Assembly: GCA_002917775.1 (NCBI GenBank)
Contig: KZ627153.1
Coordinates: 754,692-818,691, forward strand
Direction of reading: 5' to 3'
From: Glaciozyma antarctica PI12
Lineage: Eukaryota; Basidiomycota; Microbotryomycetes; Kriegeriales; Camptobasidiaceae
DNA: 64,000 bases
Below the pieces are notes generated by a model. It was not told where the DNA came from. It searched no databases and saw only the letters and a list, made by a program, of their open reading frames with translations. Each line of letters starts with the position of its first letter. The first letter of the stretch is position 1. Shown piece after piece: positions 33,949 to 47,300 of the stretch. Both the position numbers and the translations under genes were made by a program.

Positions 33949-35950
33949 GGCTGTAAAGTGGTGCTTTGGCTGTGTGGAGTAGCGGGGGGAGGATCAAGAA
34001 GAAGCGGAGCCAGGGCGAGTTTGGACTTTGCGAAAATCCATCGGGACAGGCCGCACTCTTCGTCCTCGGCAATCTCTCCTGCCCGCGCCTCACTCCGGTT
34101 ACTCACCCAGAACGATGGAGTAGCTAGTCCAGGCGTACGGCGTCAACGACGAGCTTGAACGAACGACGAACACCTTTTAGTTCGCGCAAACTGGCCTACG
34201 CCGCTCGTCGACTCTCTCTCGACGACCCCGACACTCCCCGCGAACTCGGTCTCGACGTGACGCGCCCTTTAACTCAAGTATTCCCACGTAAATGTTCCAG
34301 ACTGCTGGAGAGAGCGAGGCTGATTCATGCGGAGGCCGGATAGTAGACCGAGCGCTTTCGGAGCGTACTCCTCCGCTGTGACCTGCTCGCACAGGACGCG
34401 TTGAAGACCCGCACCGGGTGGTACAATTGACCGCTCTGCTTGCTGTAAAGGCTGCAGCGAATCTTTTCCATTCTGTAGCTGGAGGAAGCGAACGGATCGG
34501 GGATTGTTCCGCCGCTTCCCTCCCATGGGTTCTGACCTCGCTGCGCCAGCTGCAGCACTTCGAGTGCGCTCTCCGCACGTCTCGACTCTCTCACGAACGA
34601 CTCAAAGGCACGCAGACTCCCCGAACGCGAATGTCATCCACCAAAGGCGGCCCCCGACCCTCCTGTTGCGAAGGACCAAATCACCGAGCTCGCCTTGCAA
34701 CCTCGTACCCTCCCACACTCCTCCCCGCCAAGCCTGAACCATATCCTCACCCAGATGTATCCTCCACCCGCGCCAACCAGTCCTTATTCCTCCTCCAGCA
34801 CCCTCGCCGCTGCTGAAAGTCGTGCCTGCGACTTGAGAAATGGACGGCGTGGAAGAAGAGTTGCCGGATCAAATGTTTGGTGGTGGGCTATTCGGGGAGA
34901 GGTGCCTTTGGGAATAGGTTGACCAGATTGATTGGGAGGGTGTCGAGGGAAGAGGGAGAGAGCAGATTGAGGTCGTTGGCCAGAGGAAATTTGGAGTGGA
35001 GGAGCTGGGAGGGAGTTCTTCGTTGAAGGAGTTGAATCAAAAGAGCGGCGTACTGGTCTTGTACGTCTTGTTGAGCAGGAAGCACGAGGCAGAAGGGAGA
35101 ACGAGAGCTGAGCAAAGGGCGGAATCGTCGTCGCCCCCAGCGCGTTCCGCGTGCAGAGCACCGCCACATCGCCGTCGAAAGGATTCCTCGCCGTGAACAC
35201 ACGCAGAGTAGGATCAACGCAGCGATTGATCGAGAGCACGGCGTACCGCCAGCGCTCAGCGAGCAAGAAGCAGGCGAGCCACTGTCCTCCCCCAGTGCGC
35301 GCGACAAGCAGTTCCCACCAGGAGCAATCGCAGAACTCCACTCCAGCCGTGTTAGCCCCCTTCCCAGCCCTTGCGATCCTCTGGCCACACCGCGCTCGCG
35401 CCGAGAGAGGCCCTGCCACCTCCTCCTCCAACCTCTTGCCCGCCTCGCTCCAATCAACTCCGCCGTACCCCTGGCCCACACTGCAGCTGTAGACCGCGTC
35501 GGCTGGGTAAGCGCAGCTCCCAGGCGCGGCTCGTCGTGGCACCCCCAGCTTCACCCCATCGATGGGCGAGCCTCAGCGCGTCCTCCACCCGCTCCACCGC
35601 CTTGGGCCAGACGCCGTGTGAGCTTCCTGTATGGCCTCCTCGCTGGTCCTACTTGCCGTACTCGAGAGTCGGCGTACGGTGCGTCGAGGAGCTCAACTCG
35701 GCCGGAACGAGCTGGAACGAGGAGGGAGCTTGGAGGGGAGAATCCGGGGTTGACAAGGTCGGCAAAGCTGTCGGTCAGCCTGGTTGGCAGGAAGAATCCT
35801 CTGGGCCAGTTTGGCGCTACGCGCGCGGAGACAGCGGAGAAGAGAGTTACTGAGACGAACTCCGACTCCTCCTGGGCTTTCGAGCTTTCGAGCGAGCGAG
35901 TTTGCTGTCTCTTCCCCTCCACCAGCTCGCTCTAGCTCCAAACGGCTCCC
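33949..35950. other. Divergent 2-kb region with an uncharacterised minus-strand open frame (34784-35554)
   Basis: Lies between the citrate synthase and nickel/cobalt transporter starts. On the minus strand a long frame includes GVEFCDCSWWELLVARTGGG and RWRYAVLSINRCVDPTLRVF, with G/C mostly at third codon positions. An overlapping frame ends DLNLLSPSSLDTLPINLVNL. This suggests a real spliced gene or a relic of one, cysteine- and tryptophan-containing and of unknown family. I could not assemble a consistent exon model, so no CDS is given. Confidence 0.4.
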
Positions 35951-37767
35951 ATGCTATCTCCTCTCCAGCTCTGGAGAACGCGCAAGCTATCGCTCTTCGG
36001 GAGGTCCCTCGTCTTGTTCCTCGCGGAGGTGGCCGCCAATCTCCTGCTCTGGGCTACCGCTCTCGCTCTCCTCCTCCCGATCCCAGAGCGAAGGAGTGTC
36101 CTCAGTTTGGCGCTTATCGCGTGGACGTTGGGGCTCAGGCATGGGCTGGGTGAGTCGCGATTGCTGAGTCCGCTGTGAGGAGGAGCTGATTCGGTTGGGA
36201 GGGCAGATATGGACCACATCGTTGCGATTGACAACGTGCGTGCTTCGGTCGCTTGCTGGGAGTATCGCAGCTGATGGCGCGACTGCAGGTAACCCGCAAC
36301 CTCGTCTCAATGGGACAGTTGCCCGTTACATGCGGGCTATTCTTCTCTCTCGGACACTCGACCATCGTGTTGGCAGTCACCATAGCGTACGTTCGTCCTC
36401 CTCACTCAGCGAGATTCTAGCCAACTCATTCGACGACAGGATCATTATCTCGGTCGCCTCGATCGACAACATGGGCGGAGTAGCCTCAGTCGGAGGAGTC
36501 ATCGGTCCGTCCCTCGCTCTCTCCTCGCTCCCAGCCACTCACTCCCTCAACAGGCGTATCCGTCTCAGCCTCCTTCCTCCTAATCCTCGCCATCATCAAC
36601 TCTTTTGTCCTCCATTTCGCCCTCAAAAAACGTCGCCAGCTCAAAACCTCCTCCCTCGCTCCTCCCTCCACCGCCGACCTCCCGATTGATTCTGAGAAGC
36701 TCGGAGACCTCAAGGAAGATCCGCTGGACGATTATGAAAAACTTTCGACGAAACCTCAGCACCTCCCAGCGCTCTCTTGCATCGCTCGAGCAGCGAAACC
36801 TCTCTTCAAACTCATCGACCGTCCCTGGAAGGTACGCTCCCTCCTCGCTCTCCCGAACGCCGCTAATCAGGATCGCAGATGTACCCCATCGGAGTGGTCT
36901 TCGGCTTCGGCTTTGACACTTCCTCCTCCATCGCACTGCTCGGCGTCTCGGCCATCGCATCAACAGGGACGGCTGCCCTCCCGCCTTCGCAGATTATTAT
37001 CCTTCCACTGCTGTTCACGGCGGGAATGTCTTTCGTGGACAGTTGTGACAGCATCTTCATGCTGCACGCTTACGTCGTTCCTTCTCGCGTCGGTGAGTCT
37101 CCTTCTCTTCTGCGCAAAGGCGAGGGAGCTGATACGTTTCGAAGACGATGCCGAGAAGAAGCGCTGGTGGAAGGGACTGAAGATGCTCGAGAGCACGGAG
37201 AAGAAGGTCGAGGAGGAAGAGGGAGTGCAGCCTCGGATGCCAGCGGTCGACAAGCTCGTGACGGTGCAAATCGTCTTGACGGTGATTTCGATTGTGATTG
37301 CTTTGATGATCTCGATTGTGAGTCCTCTTTCAGGCCTAGAGTGAGGTACGAGCTGATGAGGTGCGCAGGTCGAGTTTATGGGGTGCGCTTCTCGGTCGGG
37401 TAGCGAGGACGGATGCTGACCATCTCGCAGACTCGCAGCGGAAAAGTGTGCGTCCTGCGCCGAAGCAGCTGAGAACAATCCTGGACTGTGTGCGGTGCTT
37501 TTCTCCCTCCTTACGGGCGGACGCTGACGCTTGAACAGCGGGGCGATGGTGGAGATTCTGGATTGGCGTTAACGACAGCTGTGAGCTCTTCTCCCTTCTC
37601 CCGATGACTCGCAGCTGAAGCAGAATGCAGCTGGGTACCTGGGAGCTGCCGTAGTGGGCATCTTTGTACTGGTCTTTGGAGGATGGGGAGTTCATCGCTG
37701 GATTGCGAAGAGGAAGGCGGCGAAGGTTGCGGCGTCGGCGAGCGCGGAGCTGCCGTTCAAGGAGTAG
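35951..37767 (+). CDS. High-affinity nickel/cobalt transporter (NiCoT family)
   Basis: Plasma-membrane uptake of Ni2+ or Co2+, probably feeding urease. Signature motifs in order: LRHGL spliced to DMDHIVAIDN (the HX4DH metal motif), LGHSTIVLAVTIA, IISVASIDNMGG, VVFGFGFDTSSSIALLGVSA and LLFTAGMSFVDSCDSIFMLHAY. A charged loop (KKRRQLKTSS...DLPIDSEKLG) separates the two halves. The C-terminal exons read RWWRFWIGVND, then SSGYLGAAVVGIFVLVFGGW if the acceptor is the third AG downstream, and end ASAELPFKE. About 430 residues and eight or more short introns. The C-terminal exon borders are my best reading; the core is secure. Confidence 0.9.
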
Positions 37768-37908
37768 AGTCACCTTTCGATTGTATAGCTGTATAGCAAT
37801 CACTCATCCACCAGAACACTCGGAGGAGAAATGAACTTGCGAAGGGACTTGGGCGAATTCGGCCTCGCTGCTCTTCTCCCTCCTCCCTCACCCCTCCCTC
37901 ACGCCGGC

Positions 37909-38987
37909 ATGTCACACACCAATCCTACGACAGTCCAAGTCGGCGGCCTTCCAGCAACAGTGTACGGCCTGTCATCCCTCTCCCCCTCTCCCTCTCCACA
38001 CGGCCTCACCGTCCTTTTCTGGTTACACGGCCGACTCGGGAGCGCCGCGCTCGTGCACGAGAAGCAGGAGCTCGAACCGATCCTGGCATACGCGGCGGCG
38101 AGGGAGGGGAGGGAGCTCCTTATTCTCACCTTGGATCATCAGAATCACGGGGAACGGCTGGTGGAGCTCAAGCGGAACAAGGCGTGGGCGGCGCACCCGA
38201 AGGAAGGGCTGGAGGAGGGAGAGTTTGATAACGCTAATCATGCGGTGGACATGTACTCGATTCAGAGTGAGTCCTTGTTCTTGATGCTAGGAGGAGGAGG
38301 AGGAGCTGATGGCGTGCGTGCGATGCAGCTGGTACGGCGAGAGACGTCTCGTTCCTTATCGACTTCCTCCCCGCCGTGTTGTTTCCGCACGACAACCGGA
38401 CTGTCACCAACTGGGCCGTAGCAGGCGTATCCCTCGGCGGGCACTCGACCTGGCTCGCTCTCGCCCATGGTTCGTTCCTTCCTTCCCTGCTCCGACGCCA
38501 GCTCACCTGAAACGAACGCAGACCCGCGCCTCACTCTCGGTATTCCGATCATCGGCTCTCCCTCGACTCTCGCCCTCCTCTCCCACCGCGCCAGGAACCT
38601 CCCACCACCACTGGGTCCTCTCCCCATCTCCGCTCCTCACTTTCCTTCGACTCTCCTCTCCCTCATCGCACGAGATGACCCGGTGAACGTACCCGCCGAA
38701 CGATGGAGGGGGAAGAAGATCCTCGTGCTGAGCGGGGGAGAGGATACGCTGGTCAATTATGTCGACGGGGATAGCGAGGCGTTCGTGCAGCGGTTGAGAG
38801 GGGACGGAGTGGAGGTGGATGCGTGGGTGCAGGACGGAGTGTGAGTCCTGTTCAGGCGCCGTGCGAAGAACGCGCTGATGCGAGGCGCAGGGGACATCGC
38901 TGCTCGAGGGAGATGCTCGACAAGGCCGCAGCGTTCTTGTGGGAGAATGCCCTCAAGGTCGAAGCGGTCGAAGATGGGAAGCTGTAA
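37909..38987 (+). CDS. Alpha/beta hydrolase, serine esterase type
   Basis: Small soluble hydrolase. MSHTNPTTVQVGGLPATVYG is followed by TVLFWLHGRLGSAALVH (oxyanion-side HG), LTLDHQNHGER, then the nucleophile elbow AVAGVSLGGHSTWLALAH with Ser in GxSxG. ILVLSGGEDTLVNY probably holds the acid residue, and GHRCSREM, after the last intron, the histidine. About 300 residues in four exons. An in-frame ATG at 37831 would add 26 residues; I prefer 37909 because the fold starts right after it. The layout resembles bacterial and fungal YjfP/YitV-type esterases. The substrate is unknown. Confidence 0.8.
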
Positions 38988-39911
38988 GCGCACAGCTGGT
39001 CCGTCGGCTGAGTTTCGGTGGCGAGGACGGCACTGCTCGCGAGGCTGGGTTCTGCTTGAGTTCGCGACGTCGCTATTCTCTCGAGGCCACTTCGCCCACC
39101 TCAGCTCGCTCCTACCTTGCTCTACTTCTCTCCAAACTCACTCTCGCTCAGAGTGCTGCTGGGGACGGAGCTGCCCCACTGTTGCGGCGACCCGGCTCCA
39201 CGTTCCCTCCTGATCACGCTCCCATATCCTCGCCCCTCCTCTCCGACCGTCCGCGGTCTGCTGCTTCAATTTGGGGCTTGGTGAAGCGTATCTCTATTTG
39301 CTACTCGTGCCCCGCTCTCTCCGACTGCTCGCTCTGCCAGGAGAAACCGTTACTGGCTCACGGGCGCAGATTCGCCATGCTCCACTGTTCAACCCATGTG
39401 CCCAGTACGATCGATTCTCCCTGCAGTTCCCTCTTACGCATCACTGTTCACCGCTTCCCTTTCTCCTCCAGCTCCAGCTGCTCCTCCCGCGAAAAGTCGG
39501 CCTCAACGCGTCTTTCTTCATCGATGATGGGAGAGCTCAGGGAGGTGCGCCGCTTCGCCGATACTCCAGTTTCATTAACTTAGGTCCCTAGCGTGCAGTG
39601 CCGAGTACTCTGCTTGAGGACGTAGCTTCTGCAAGCGAGCGAAACGCCAGAGCTCGGCAGCGAGGTGAGCAGGTCTCGTCCTCCCCGTTTTTCGCCACAT
39701 CACTCCCTGACTTTTCTCTCTGTTTTAACCTCCACGGTACTGCTGAATATGCACACTCTCACACAGCCCAACCTCCAGCTGGCAACGAGTCTTCGTCTCG
39801 CCCACGCGCTCTTCGCCTCAAAAACGGGCCGGGCCAGGATATAGGATCGACACCCGCCCGGCTCCCCGCCTTTTCCGCTTTCAATCTTTTGCCTCGCTAC
39901 CACCTCCCACG
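38988..39911. other. Intergenic, hydrolase to MFS gene
   Basis: About 920 bases without a recognised gene. The part near 39.55-39.75 kb is AT-richer than its surroundings. Confidence 0.55.
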
Positions 39912-42128
39912 ATGCCACTCGCTCCTCCTCCAGCAGCCTACATCGCTCCTCCTCCCGCCTTCTCCCCAGCGAGCGCGACTCAGAGCTCCAACCCGTTCGA
40001 CACTCCTCCCGTCTCGCGTCCTCCCTCTCCGACCCACCTCCCCAACCCCCTCGTCGACTCTCTCATCGACGCCGAGAGCCTCCAACCCTCTGTCGCCTCG
40101 ACTCCAGCCATCAGTCGCGCGTCCACGTGGAGTCGTGCAGGGAGTCACTCAAAGGACCCGCTTGTCAAGAAGACGCAAATAGGGCGGCAAGGAACCTGGG
40201 GAGCTTTGAAGCAGCTTTCGCCGTTTGGAGCGAGTGGGGGCGAGGAGCAGAGGGGGAGAAGGATGTCGAGTAATGCTGGAGAGATGGATATGAGGTCGGG
40301 CATTAGGACGGCGATGGGAGAGGTCGAGGGGAGGAGTACTGGGGGCAACGGGAGGACGCTGCCGATGTCGAGGGATCGCGCGCAGATGGTCGTCGCTTTC
40401 TTGATGATTGCACTGGTTGGGATGAACGATTCGGCGACGGGAGCGAATGTGAGTTGGTTTGAGGGTTGAGTGCAACGAGCGAGGGCTGATGAGCGGTTTT
40501 TTTTCGCAGTTGAGCTCGATGCAGAGTCACTACAATGTCACCTACGACCAGATCTCTATCGTCTTCTTGTCCAACGTCGCTGGGTGAGCGACTTCACTTT
40601 TCCTTGACGCCTCGCGTGCTGAACCTCGTCTGCGCAGCTACTTTGTGTCCTGCGTCTCGAGCTCGTTCCTCACCCACCACCTCGGTCTGCAATGGTCGCT
40701 TGTGGTGAGTACTTCCCGTGCACCTCCTCGCAATTTGTCGAAGCTGACTCGAAATCTCCAGGTCGCCGCAGGATTTCTCTCCACTGGCTGCCTCATCATC
40801 GCCCTCGCACCTCCTTACGGCCTCTTCGTCAGCTCGCTCGCTCTCCTAGGTTTCGGATCAGGCCTCTACGACAGCTGTCTCACTACGGTCGTCAGTCATA
40901 CTGAGGACGGAGTGCTGATGTCGTGCATGTACGCCTGCTTCGGAGTGAGTTCCCGCGCCTCTCCAAACCAGGTTCGCTCGCTGATTGAAACCACAGGTCG
41001 GAGCGATGTTCTCCCCGCTCATCATCGGAGGGTTCGTCGACGCCAACTACAACTGGAACGTACGTCGCGTACTACTACTCCCCCGCACCAGGACTGACCT
41101 TCTTCCCAGTATTATTATTACATCCCACTGGGCGTGTCCCTCATCCTCGCTGTCGTCGCCTTCCCAGTCTTCTCAACTTGTACGTTCCTCGTTCCTTCCT
41201 TGACGCCGTTCCTGACCCGTTCGCAGACAAAGCTCCCGTTGACGAACATCACCCCGACATGGCTCTCACGACGATCCCCGCGCCAGACGAAGGCGAAGTC
41301 GTCGGTGGGCGAGCGATCATGAGCGTTCAGCAGCGCATGATGCGGGCTCTCAAGATGCGAGCCGTCTGGGCTGGGTTCTTGCTCATTGTCCTCGCGTGCG
41401 TTCCTCCTTCCCTCGCTCCGCAAGTGGACGATCAATAATTATGTGCACGCAGATTCGGGACTTCCGACACGCTGAGTGCGTGGATGGTCAGTTTCATGGT
41501 CGAAAAGCGCGACTCTCCCGAAGCCGCTTCGCGATACCAGCTCGCCGGTCTCTGGGGAGGTATGTTCCTTTCTCCCTTCGCCTCTTTGCGCCTAATCTGA
41601 CCTTTCTCCTTCTCAGGAATCGCTCTCGGTCGCGTTACCCTCGCTTTCGTCGGCCGCAAAATGGGAGAAAAGACGTTCGCGATCCTCCTCCTCTCCCTCG
41701 CTTCAGGCTGCCTCGGCGTCGTCTGGGCCGTCAAGAACGTCCCCATCAACGCCGTCGCTCTCGTCCTCGTCGGTTTTTTCATCGGGTCCGTCCCTCCTCT
41801 TCTCACCACCACTTGACGCTAACGACGACTTCGCAGACCCGTTACGCCGAAAGTCCTATCAACCGTCTCTGCGCGCGTTCCGACCTCGCTCAAGTCCTCG
41901 GTTATGAGCCTTACGATCGGGTTGGGACTGATTGGGTCGGGAGTCGGTCCGTTGGCGTTTGGAGCGGTGGCCGAGAGGGGAGGGCTCAGTCTGTTGCCTG
42001 CCGTTCTGGTGAGTCTGCGTCCGCGAATCGCGTAAGAGGAATGCTGATGCATGGAGCAGATTGGCGCGAGTATGATTGCGATGGGAGGGTGGATGTTGGT
42101 GCCGAAGAAGGTGCGGAGGGACGATTAG
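39912..42128 (+). CDS. Major facilitator superfamily permease (fucose permease-like branch)
   Basis: Twelve-helix membrane transporter with a long cytosolic N-terminus (~155 residues, Pro/Ser-rich: PPSPTHLPNPLVDSLID, RQGTWGALKQLSPFG). The first helix is AQMVVAFLMIALVGMNDSAT. Then come QSHYNVTYDQISIVFLSNVAG, YFVSCVSSSFLTHHLGLQWS, AGFLSTGCLIIALAPP, LLGFGSGLYDSCLTTVVS and VGAMFSPLIIGGFVD. The central loop has DEHHPDMALTTIPAPDEGEV, and the second half SYQLAGLWGG-type sequence (RYQLAGLWGG), IALGRVTLAFVGRKMGEKTF, PVTPKVLSTVSARVP and VGPLAFGAVAERGG. About ten short introns, frame continuous. The MNDSATG opening and GLYDSC motif match fungal proteins of the fucose-permease type. The substrate cannot be read from sequence. 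Confidence 0.85.
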
Positions 42129-44341
42129 AGCTGGAACAAAGCTGGAATAGAAATGCGGCAGCACTTGGGTTCGCCGGTTCGTCTGAAGATCATGGGGAGT
42201 TCCTTTACTCGGTGGCTGCGATGAGAGGAACGCACAGCGTGGCTGAGGCTGCTGGTCCGACGGACCCAGCTCGCTTGACTTCAGTTGCATCTACAGCGAC
42301 CGCTCTCGCTATGAATAAGGTCCATTTTTCTCTCCAGTGGAAGCGCTGGGGACGCGGTTGTTTGACATCCCCGAGGCTGAATGGAGACCGCTTCGATTTC
42401 GCGTTCTCGTTTCTCCCTTTTTCTGCGTCTCTCGCGTCGAGTGGATACGTTTACAAAGTCTTTCCTTTTTTCTCAGCCAGCCGGAGCGAGAGGAGGGGAA
42501 CAGGACAACTCTCCGTTCGAGAACTTGGAGGAGAACTCGGCCTCGCTCGAAAGGCGAGCGTCCTCTCTTTCTCTCCACCCCAGCCCGCCGTTCTCAACCT
42601 TCCGCTCCTCCAGCTCTTATACACCAGTTTCTGAAGCACCGGAAGACTACGCATCAGCCGCCCGACTAGCCCAGCGAGTCCCGCCTTGAACGACCACTCG
42701 CTGGAACTCGGCCTCGCCGAGGTGCGCGCGTGAGAAGGAACGAGGACCTGGTGAGTTGACCAAGTTACCTGGGAGTTCTTTAGGAGGGCTTCTGGGTGCG
42801 TTTGAATGTCAGGACTATCAGGTGTCGGGTGCTGAGGGGCAGGAGGTCCTCGGCGGTTCTCCCAACGGGCTTTGCGCAGGGGCTTCGTCCGAGCTCGACA
42901 ACTGTTTGGAAGGAACAACGACTCGGACTTCTTGAGCTCGTATGAAGAGGATTGGATCCTTGAGGGTTGGGTTCAAGGCCGCTTGCTGCAGACAGTCTTC
43001 GGTGGAATGGGTGAAGGCACTTCGGAGCACGCGCAGACTCTCGCGGAGCTGGCACCTGCTCTGTTTAGCTCCTTCCCCTCTCTGCTGAGACGTTGTATTT
43101 TCTAAGGAGCCCCTAGCTTTTCCGCGCCGTTCGGACCTGGGTCGAGGCTGGGAGTATTAAGGGAGCAAGGGCCTGCCGACGTTCAACAGCAACGATCGTC
43201 CCCTTCTCGGAGGAACGCTATGCTGCCATGAGATCCTCGGCGAGATCATTCGCTGCTCCCCACAGTAATTCTAGAGCGTTCCAGGGCTGAGCACCGTGCC
43301 CAGGTGCCTTGGATGAAACTACCTCGCGCGCAGTCTTCGGACCTCGGATTTTGTGAGCACCGCCGATTGAGCTATGAGGTTCTTGTAATCAAGACACTTC
43401 GGTGATAGCGGTGCAGTAACGCCTTTTGGGGAGGTGGGAGCGAGGCTTTGACGACGCGGCCTCCGGGACATGCGAAACGCTCGTTGAGAGCGTTCCTTGT
43501 GTCTGGTTCGCTGGTTCGCCTGAGCGCTCGTGCCACTCTTTCAGACACACGGAAGACACCCACAAACTTATTCAGCTTGCTTTGAAGCCTGCGAGAGCTG
43601 GTCTCGCTGGCTTGCGGAGCTGGCTCTTCTTTGTGAGAACAAACGGGCAAGGCTTCTCTGCCGTAGCCACCTCGGTTCTTTGCAGGAGAAAGCTGCTGTA
43701 GTGAATGAGTTCAAGAGCGGCAGAACGCAGCGTTGCAGACGAGGGATTCAAAAGACGTTAGCGCTCGGCAGCGAGCTTTTGCGCGCTTTTTTGTCACTCG
43801 TTCCTCAACAGCAGCCGCATTTTCCAGGCTATTCCTCCACAGCTGCGATTGAATCTTACACCCCTCTTTACCCCGTCAACCCCTCAGAACTCTCCATCTC
43901 GGCTACACCTTCGCAGGCTCCCTCCGGCATCAAATCGTGAATCGGTCAGCTCTCACTCAGGCCGGAGCTGCCGGCGTGATTGTTGAAGCAAAATTGGTAC
44001 CGGCGAGCGTTCGACAGCTTCCTGCATGCTTGAGAGACGAGAGAGGAGGGACGGGGATGAAGGGGGGATGCTTTGAATGGCGACAAAGTCAGGGATCAAG
44101 TACCGACTCTTCTTCATGTGGCTGGATTCAAGATCTTTAATCCTTGATAGGGTCCAACGAGTATCACCCGGGTTTGAGGCCGGCGCAGAGATCGGGGGAA
44201 AGGTTCTCGGTCAGCGAGTAGTAGATAGATTAGAAAGTAGGCTCTCAGCCTTTGGCCTCCTGCTGCTCTCTCCTGCGGGCCTCCCTCAAACGACTCTCAG
44301 CTCTCAGCCACCGCGCCTCTGGGCCAAACAACAAGCCGAGG
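42129..44341. other. Intergenic region, MFS to NUP159 (2.2 kb)
   Basis: I find no gene on either strand. Open frames are short and family-free. No tRNA T-loop or A/B box pair was seen. It presumably includes the NUP159 promoter, but no promoter element was identified. Confidence 0.5.
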
Positions 44342-47300
44342 ATGAGCTCGCTGCCCGAGATCGAAGCTCCAGAAGACGACGCCCAAGTACTCCCATTCCC
44401 CTACTCCTCCTGCTCTCAGCTAACGGGCACTGGCAGTTCCTCAACCTCGCACCGCCAACTCAGGGCGTCACTCTCCGCCTCAGCGAACCTATTGACGTGA
44501 GCGAGGATGCTGGAGGCGCGCAGGGAGGACAGGCGGGGAATTTGCTCGCGGTGAGCAATGTGTTTGGATGGTGCGCGGTAGGAGGGAACCAAGGTGAGTG
44601 AGCGTGAGGTTTGCGCTGGTGGTTTGGGGAGCTGTGAGTTTTCTATGGCGCGCGCGCGCGACTGAGGGCGAAGACGGCGGCGAGGACTGAGCCTCTCTCG
44701 TGCGGCAAGGCGTTGCTCTCCTTCGCCGCGAGTAACGGCTGCTGCTGGGGTCTAAGGCTTGGTTCCGCCGCTTGCTGATTGTCTGCGTGCCGTACCTTGC
44801 GTGCGGCGATGGAACAGGCGAAGAGAGCTGGAGCAGCCGAGTCAGTTCCGTCCTCCAGCAAGCGCGTCTCTCAGACCAGCGCAAGCTGGGCCTGGGGAGG
44901 GGCGCTCTGGCTCGAAGGTATGGAACTGACTGGCGTTTGGGCTTAGAAGGTGGGCAGGAGTGGTCACGCGGTAGCGCCAGCGTGTCCAACAGTGAGGAGC
45001 CCTCCCGACCTTTGGGGTGGAGCTTTGCGGCTGTTATACATGAGCCATTCGCGGGGAATACTTGGCGACGGGCGTAGAAGTATTACAACCAGGTTGAGGT
45101 TGCTTAGTGGGCTTGTGCATGCGGCAGGGTTCTTATCCTCGCGCGCGATGCGCTGCGTCGCTCTCCACCTGGCCAGTACGAAGGCACGAGCCTGCAGAGC
45201 TTGTTCGTCGGGGAGAGCTCGGTTCGCTGGTCCCTGTCCGGACCTGAGAGGCCGGAGAGGCGCAGCTGGCGAGCTAATTTTCAGCACGGTGTTGCTCCGC
45301 TGCCCCAGAGAGTCGGCTGCATTCCAAGTACTCCCTCGTGTCCCTACGCTCTTGTCTCTCGGCCCCCCACTATGCAAGTGCGGCGGGTGGAAAGCACGAG
45401 TTCTCGTCAGCCCTCGTTGGTGAGAACGTTGGAGGAATCGGGCGTACAGCTGCGGACTCGAGGACACTCCTTTCGCGTACATGTTGCCTGCGCCTTGTTT
45501 CTGGAGGCAGAGCAGAAGGCTCGCGCTTTCGCAAGGGTGAGCAAAGCCGTACAGCTTCTTCCCTCGAAGAAGAGTTCGGCGCTGCTGTGTCGCTTCCGTC
45601 GTGAGCGCGTTCAGACTCAGTGCAGGCGGTCGTGGAGATCGCAGACACACCCCAGCCCTTGTATCGCACCGCCGTAGGAGTCCTGGAACCTTGCTAACCT
45701 CGTACACTCCCATAGGCTTCTCCCTTTTCTCGCTCCCCTCGATCCGATCCCTCGCAGCCTCCTCCCCGCCTCACACGACTCCCGAACTCGCTCCTCACCT
45801 CAAGATCGCCACACCGTCCCGCGTCGACTTTCTCCGATTTGCGATGGGCGAGAAGATCGTGCTCGCTGGCATGCGAGATGGCTCGGTCGGCGTCTGGCGT
45901 CTCAAGACTCTCGTCGAAGGCAACGTGCGTTCCTCAGCTCCTTTCCGATAGAGCTCAGCTAAACGTCTCCCGCAGCCGACGCCCTCACACCTCTTCCCCT
46001 CCCTTTCCAACTCTCCCCTCTTCGACATCCTCGCCAACCCCGCTCCTTCCTCTCCCCTCATCGTCCTCCTCTCTCCTCACGCCCTCACCCTCCTCAACCT
46101 CGAAACTCAATCCCCCGTCGCCTCCTTCCCTGCCGACCTCCAAGCCACCGCCGCCTGCTGGAGCGTCAAGGGCAAGCAAGTCGCCGTCGGGACGCGCGGA
46201 GGGATGGTCGCTCAGTTCACGCCGGAGGGGGAGAAGAAGGCTGAAATCGGATTGCCGCCTGCGCTGGCGGGGGAGAACTGGGATGTGAGGAGCTTGCATT
46301 GGCTCGAGAACAACGTCTTCTTCGTCACGTATGCGAAGCCCGCGACGGGGCCTGGGGAGCCGCCGCACGAGTACGAGGTGTATGTGATCACCAAGGTGGG
46401 CGGAGCGATCGAGTACACGAGGTTTATGGATCCAACGCCGGCGTTTGGGGTGATGGAGAGGGAGGGAAGGAGGTGGATCGTTCGGTTCAAAGGATGGTGC
46501 GTCCCGTCCTCCCCTCGAACGTACTCTTTCTAACGACGCCGAGCAGGGAACCGTTCAAGCACCTCATCTTCATGGCCAACGCCCCCTCAAGCGAGATCGG
46601 CGCCTTCGGTCAATCGACGCACTGGGCCTCCCTCGCCCTCCCCGACGCCTCTCGCCCCTCCCTCCCCACGACGACGATGGAGAGCACCTGCCCACTCGGC
46701 TTCGAAGTCGACCTCTCCTCCACCGACCCTACCTACTCTGGCGCGGGAGACGAGCGCGTAGCGGGCCCACCGAGTCCGCAGCTCATGGTCTACACGAACG
46801 AGGGAGTCCTCGTCATCTGGCGCGTTGGGAACGAGTCGGGGGGGAAGTACGAGGGGATGCGTGTCAGTAGGGACGTCTTGACGCAGGAGGACGTCGTCGA
46901 AGAGGAATCGAACGCCGTCGTCGCCACACCGACAATCGCCCCCTCCCCCTTCGCTCCCTCCTCCTCCCCCTTCACTGCCCCTACCTCCTCTCCTTTCGGC
47001 GCACCCGCTTTCGCCACTCCCTCCGCCTTCGCCACCCCTCCCGCCTCTCCCTTTGGCGCGCCCGCTTTCGGTGCTCCAGCCGCTTTCGGGAGTACGGGAT
47101 TCGGCGCACCTGCGTTCGGCGGAGCGGCCTTTGGAGCGAGCGCGTTCGGCAAGCCCGCTGCGCCAGCGCCAGTCGCCTCAGCTGCGCCTGCTGCCTTCTC
47201 GGCGCCCTCGGTAGGGGCCTTTGCTGCGTTCGGAGCGGGAACGGCGACGGGGTTTGAAGCGGCGACTCCCTTCCCCTCTTCTACTTCGACCTCCGCATTC

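Noticed and set aside
41859-42290. Minus-strand frame of 143 codons over the MFS 3' end
   Set aside because: It overlaps well-supported transporter exons and has no motif of its own.
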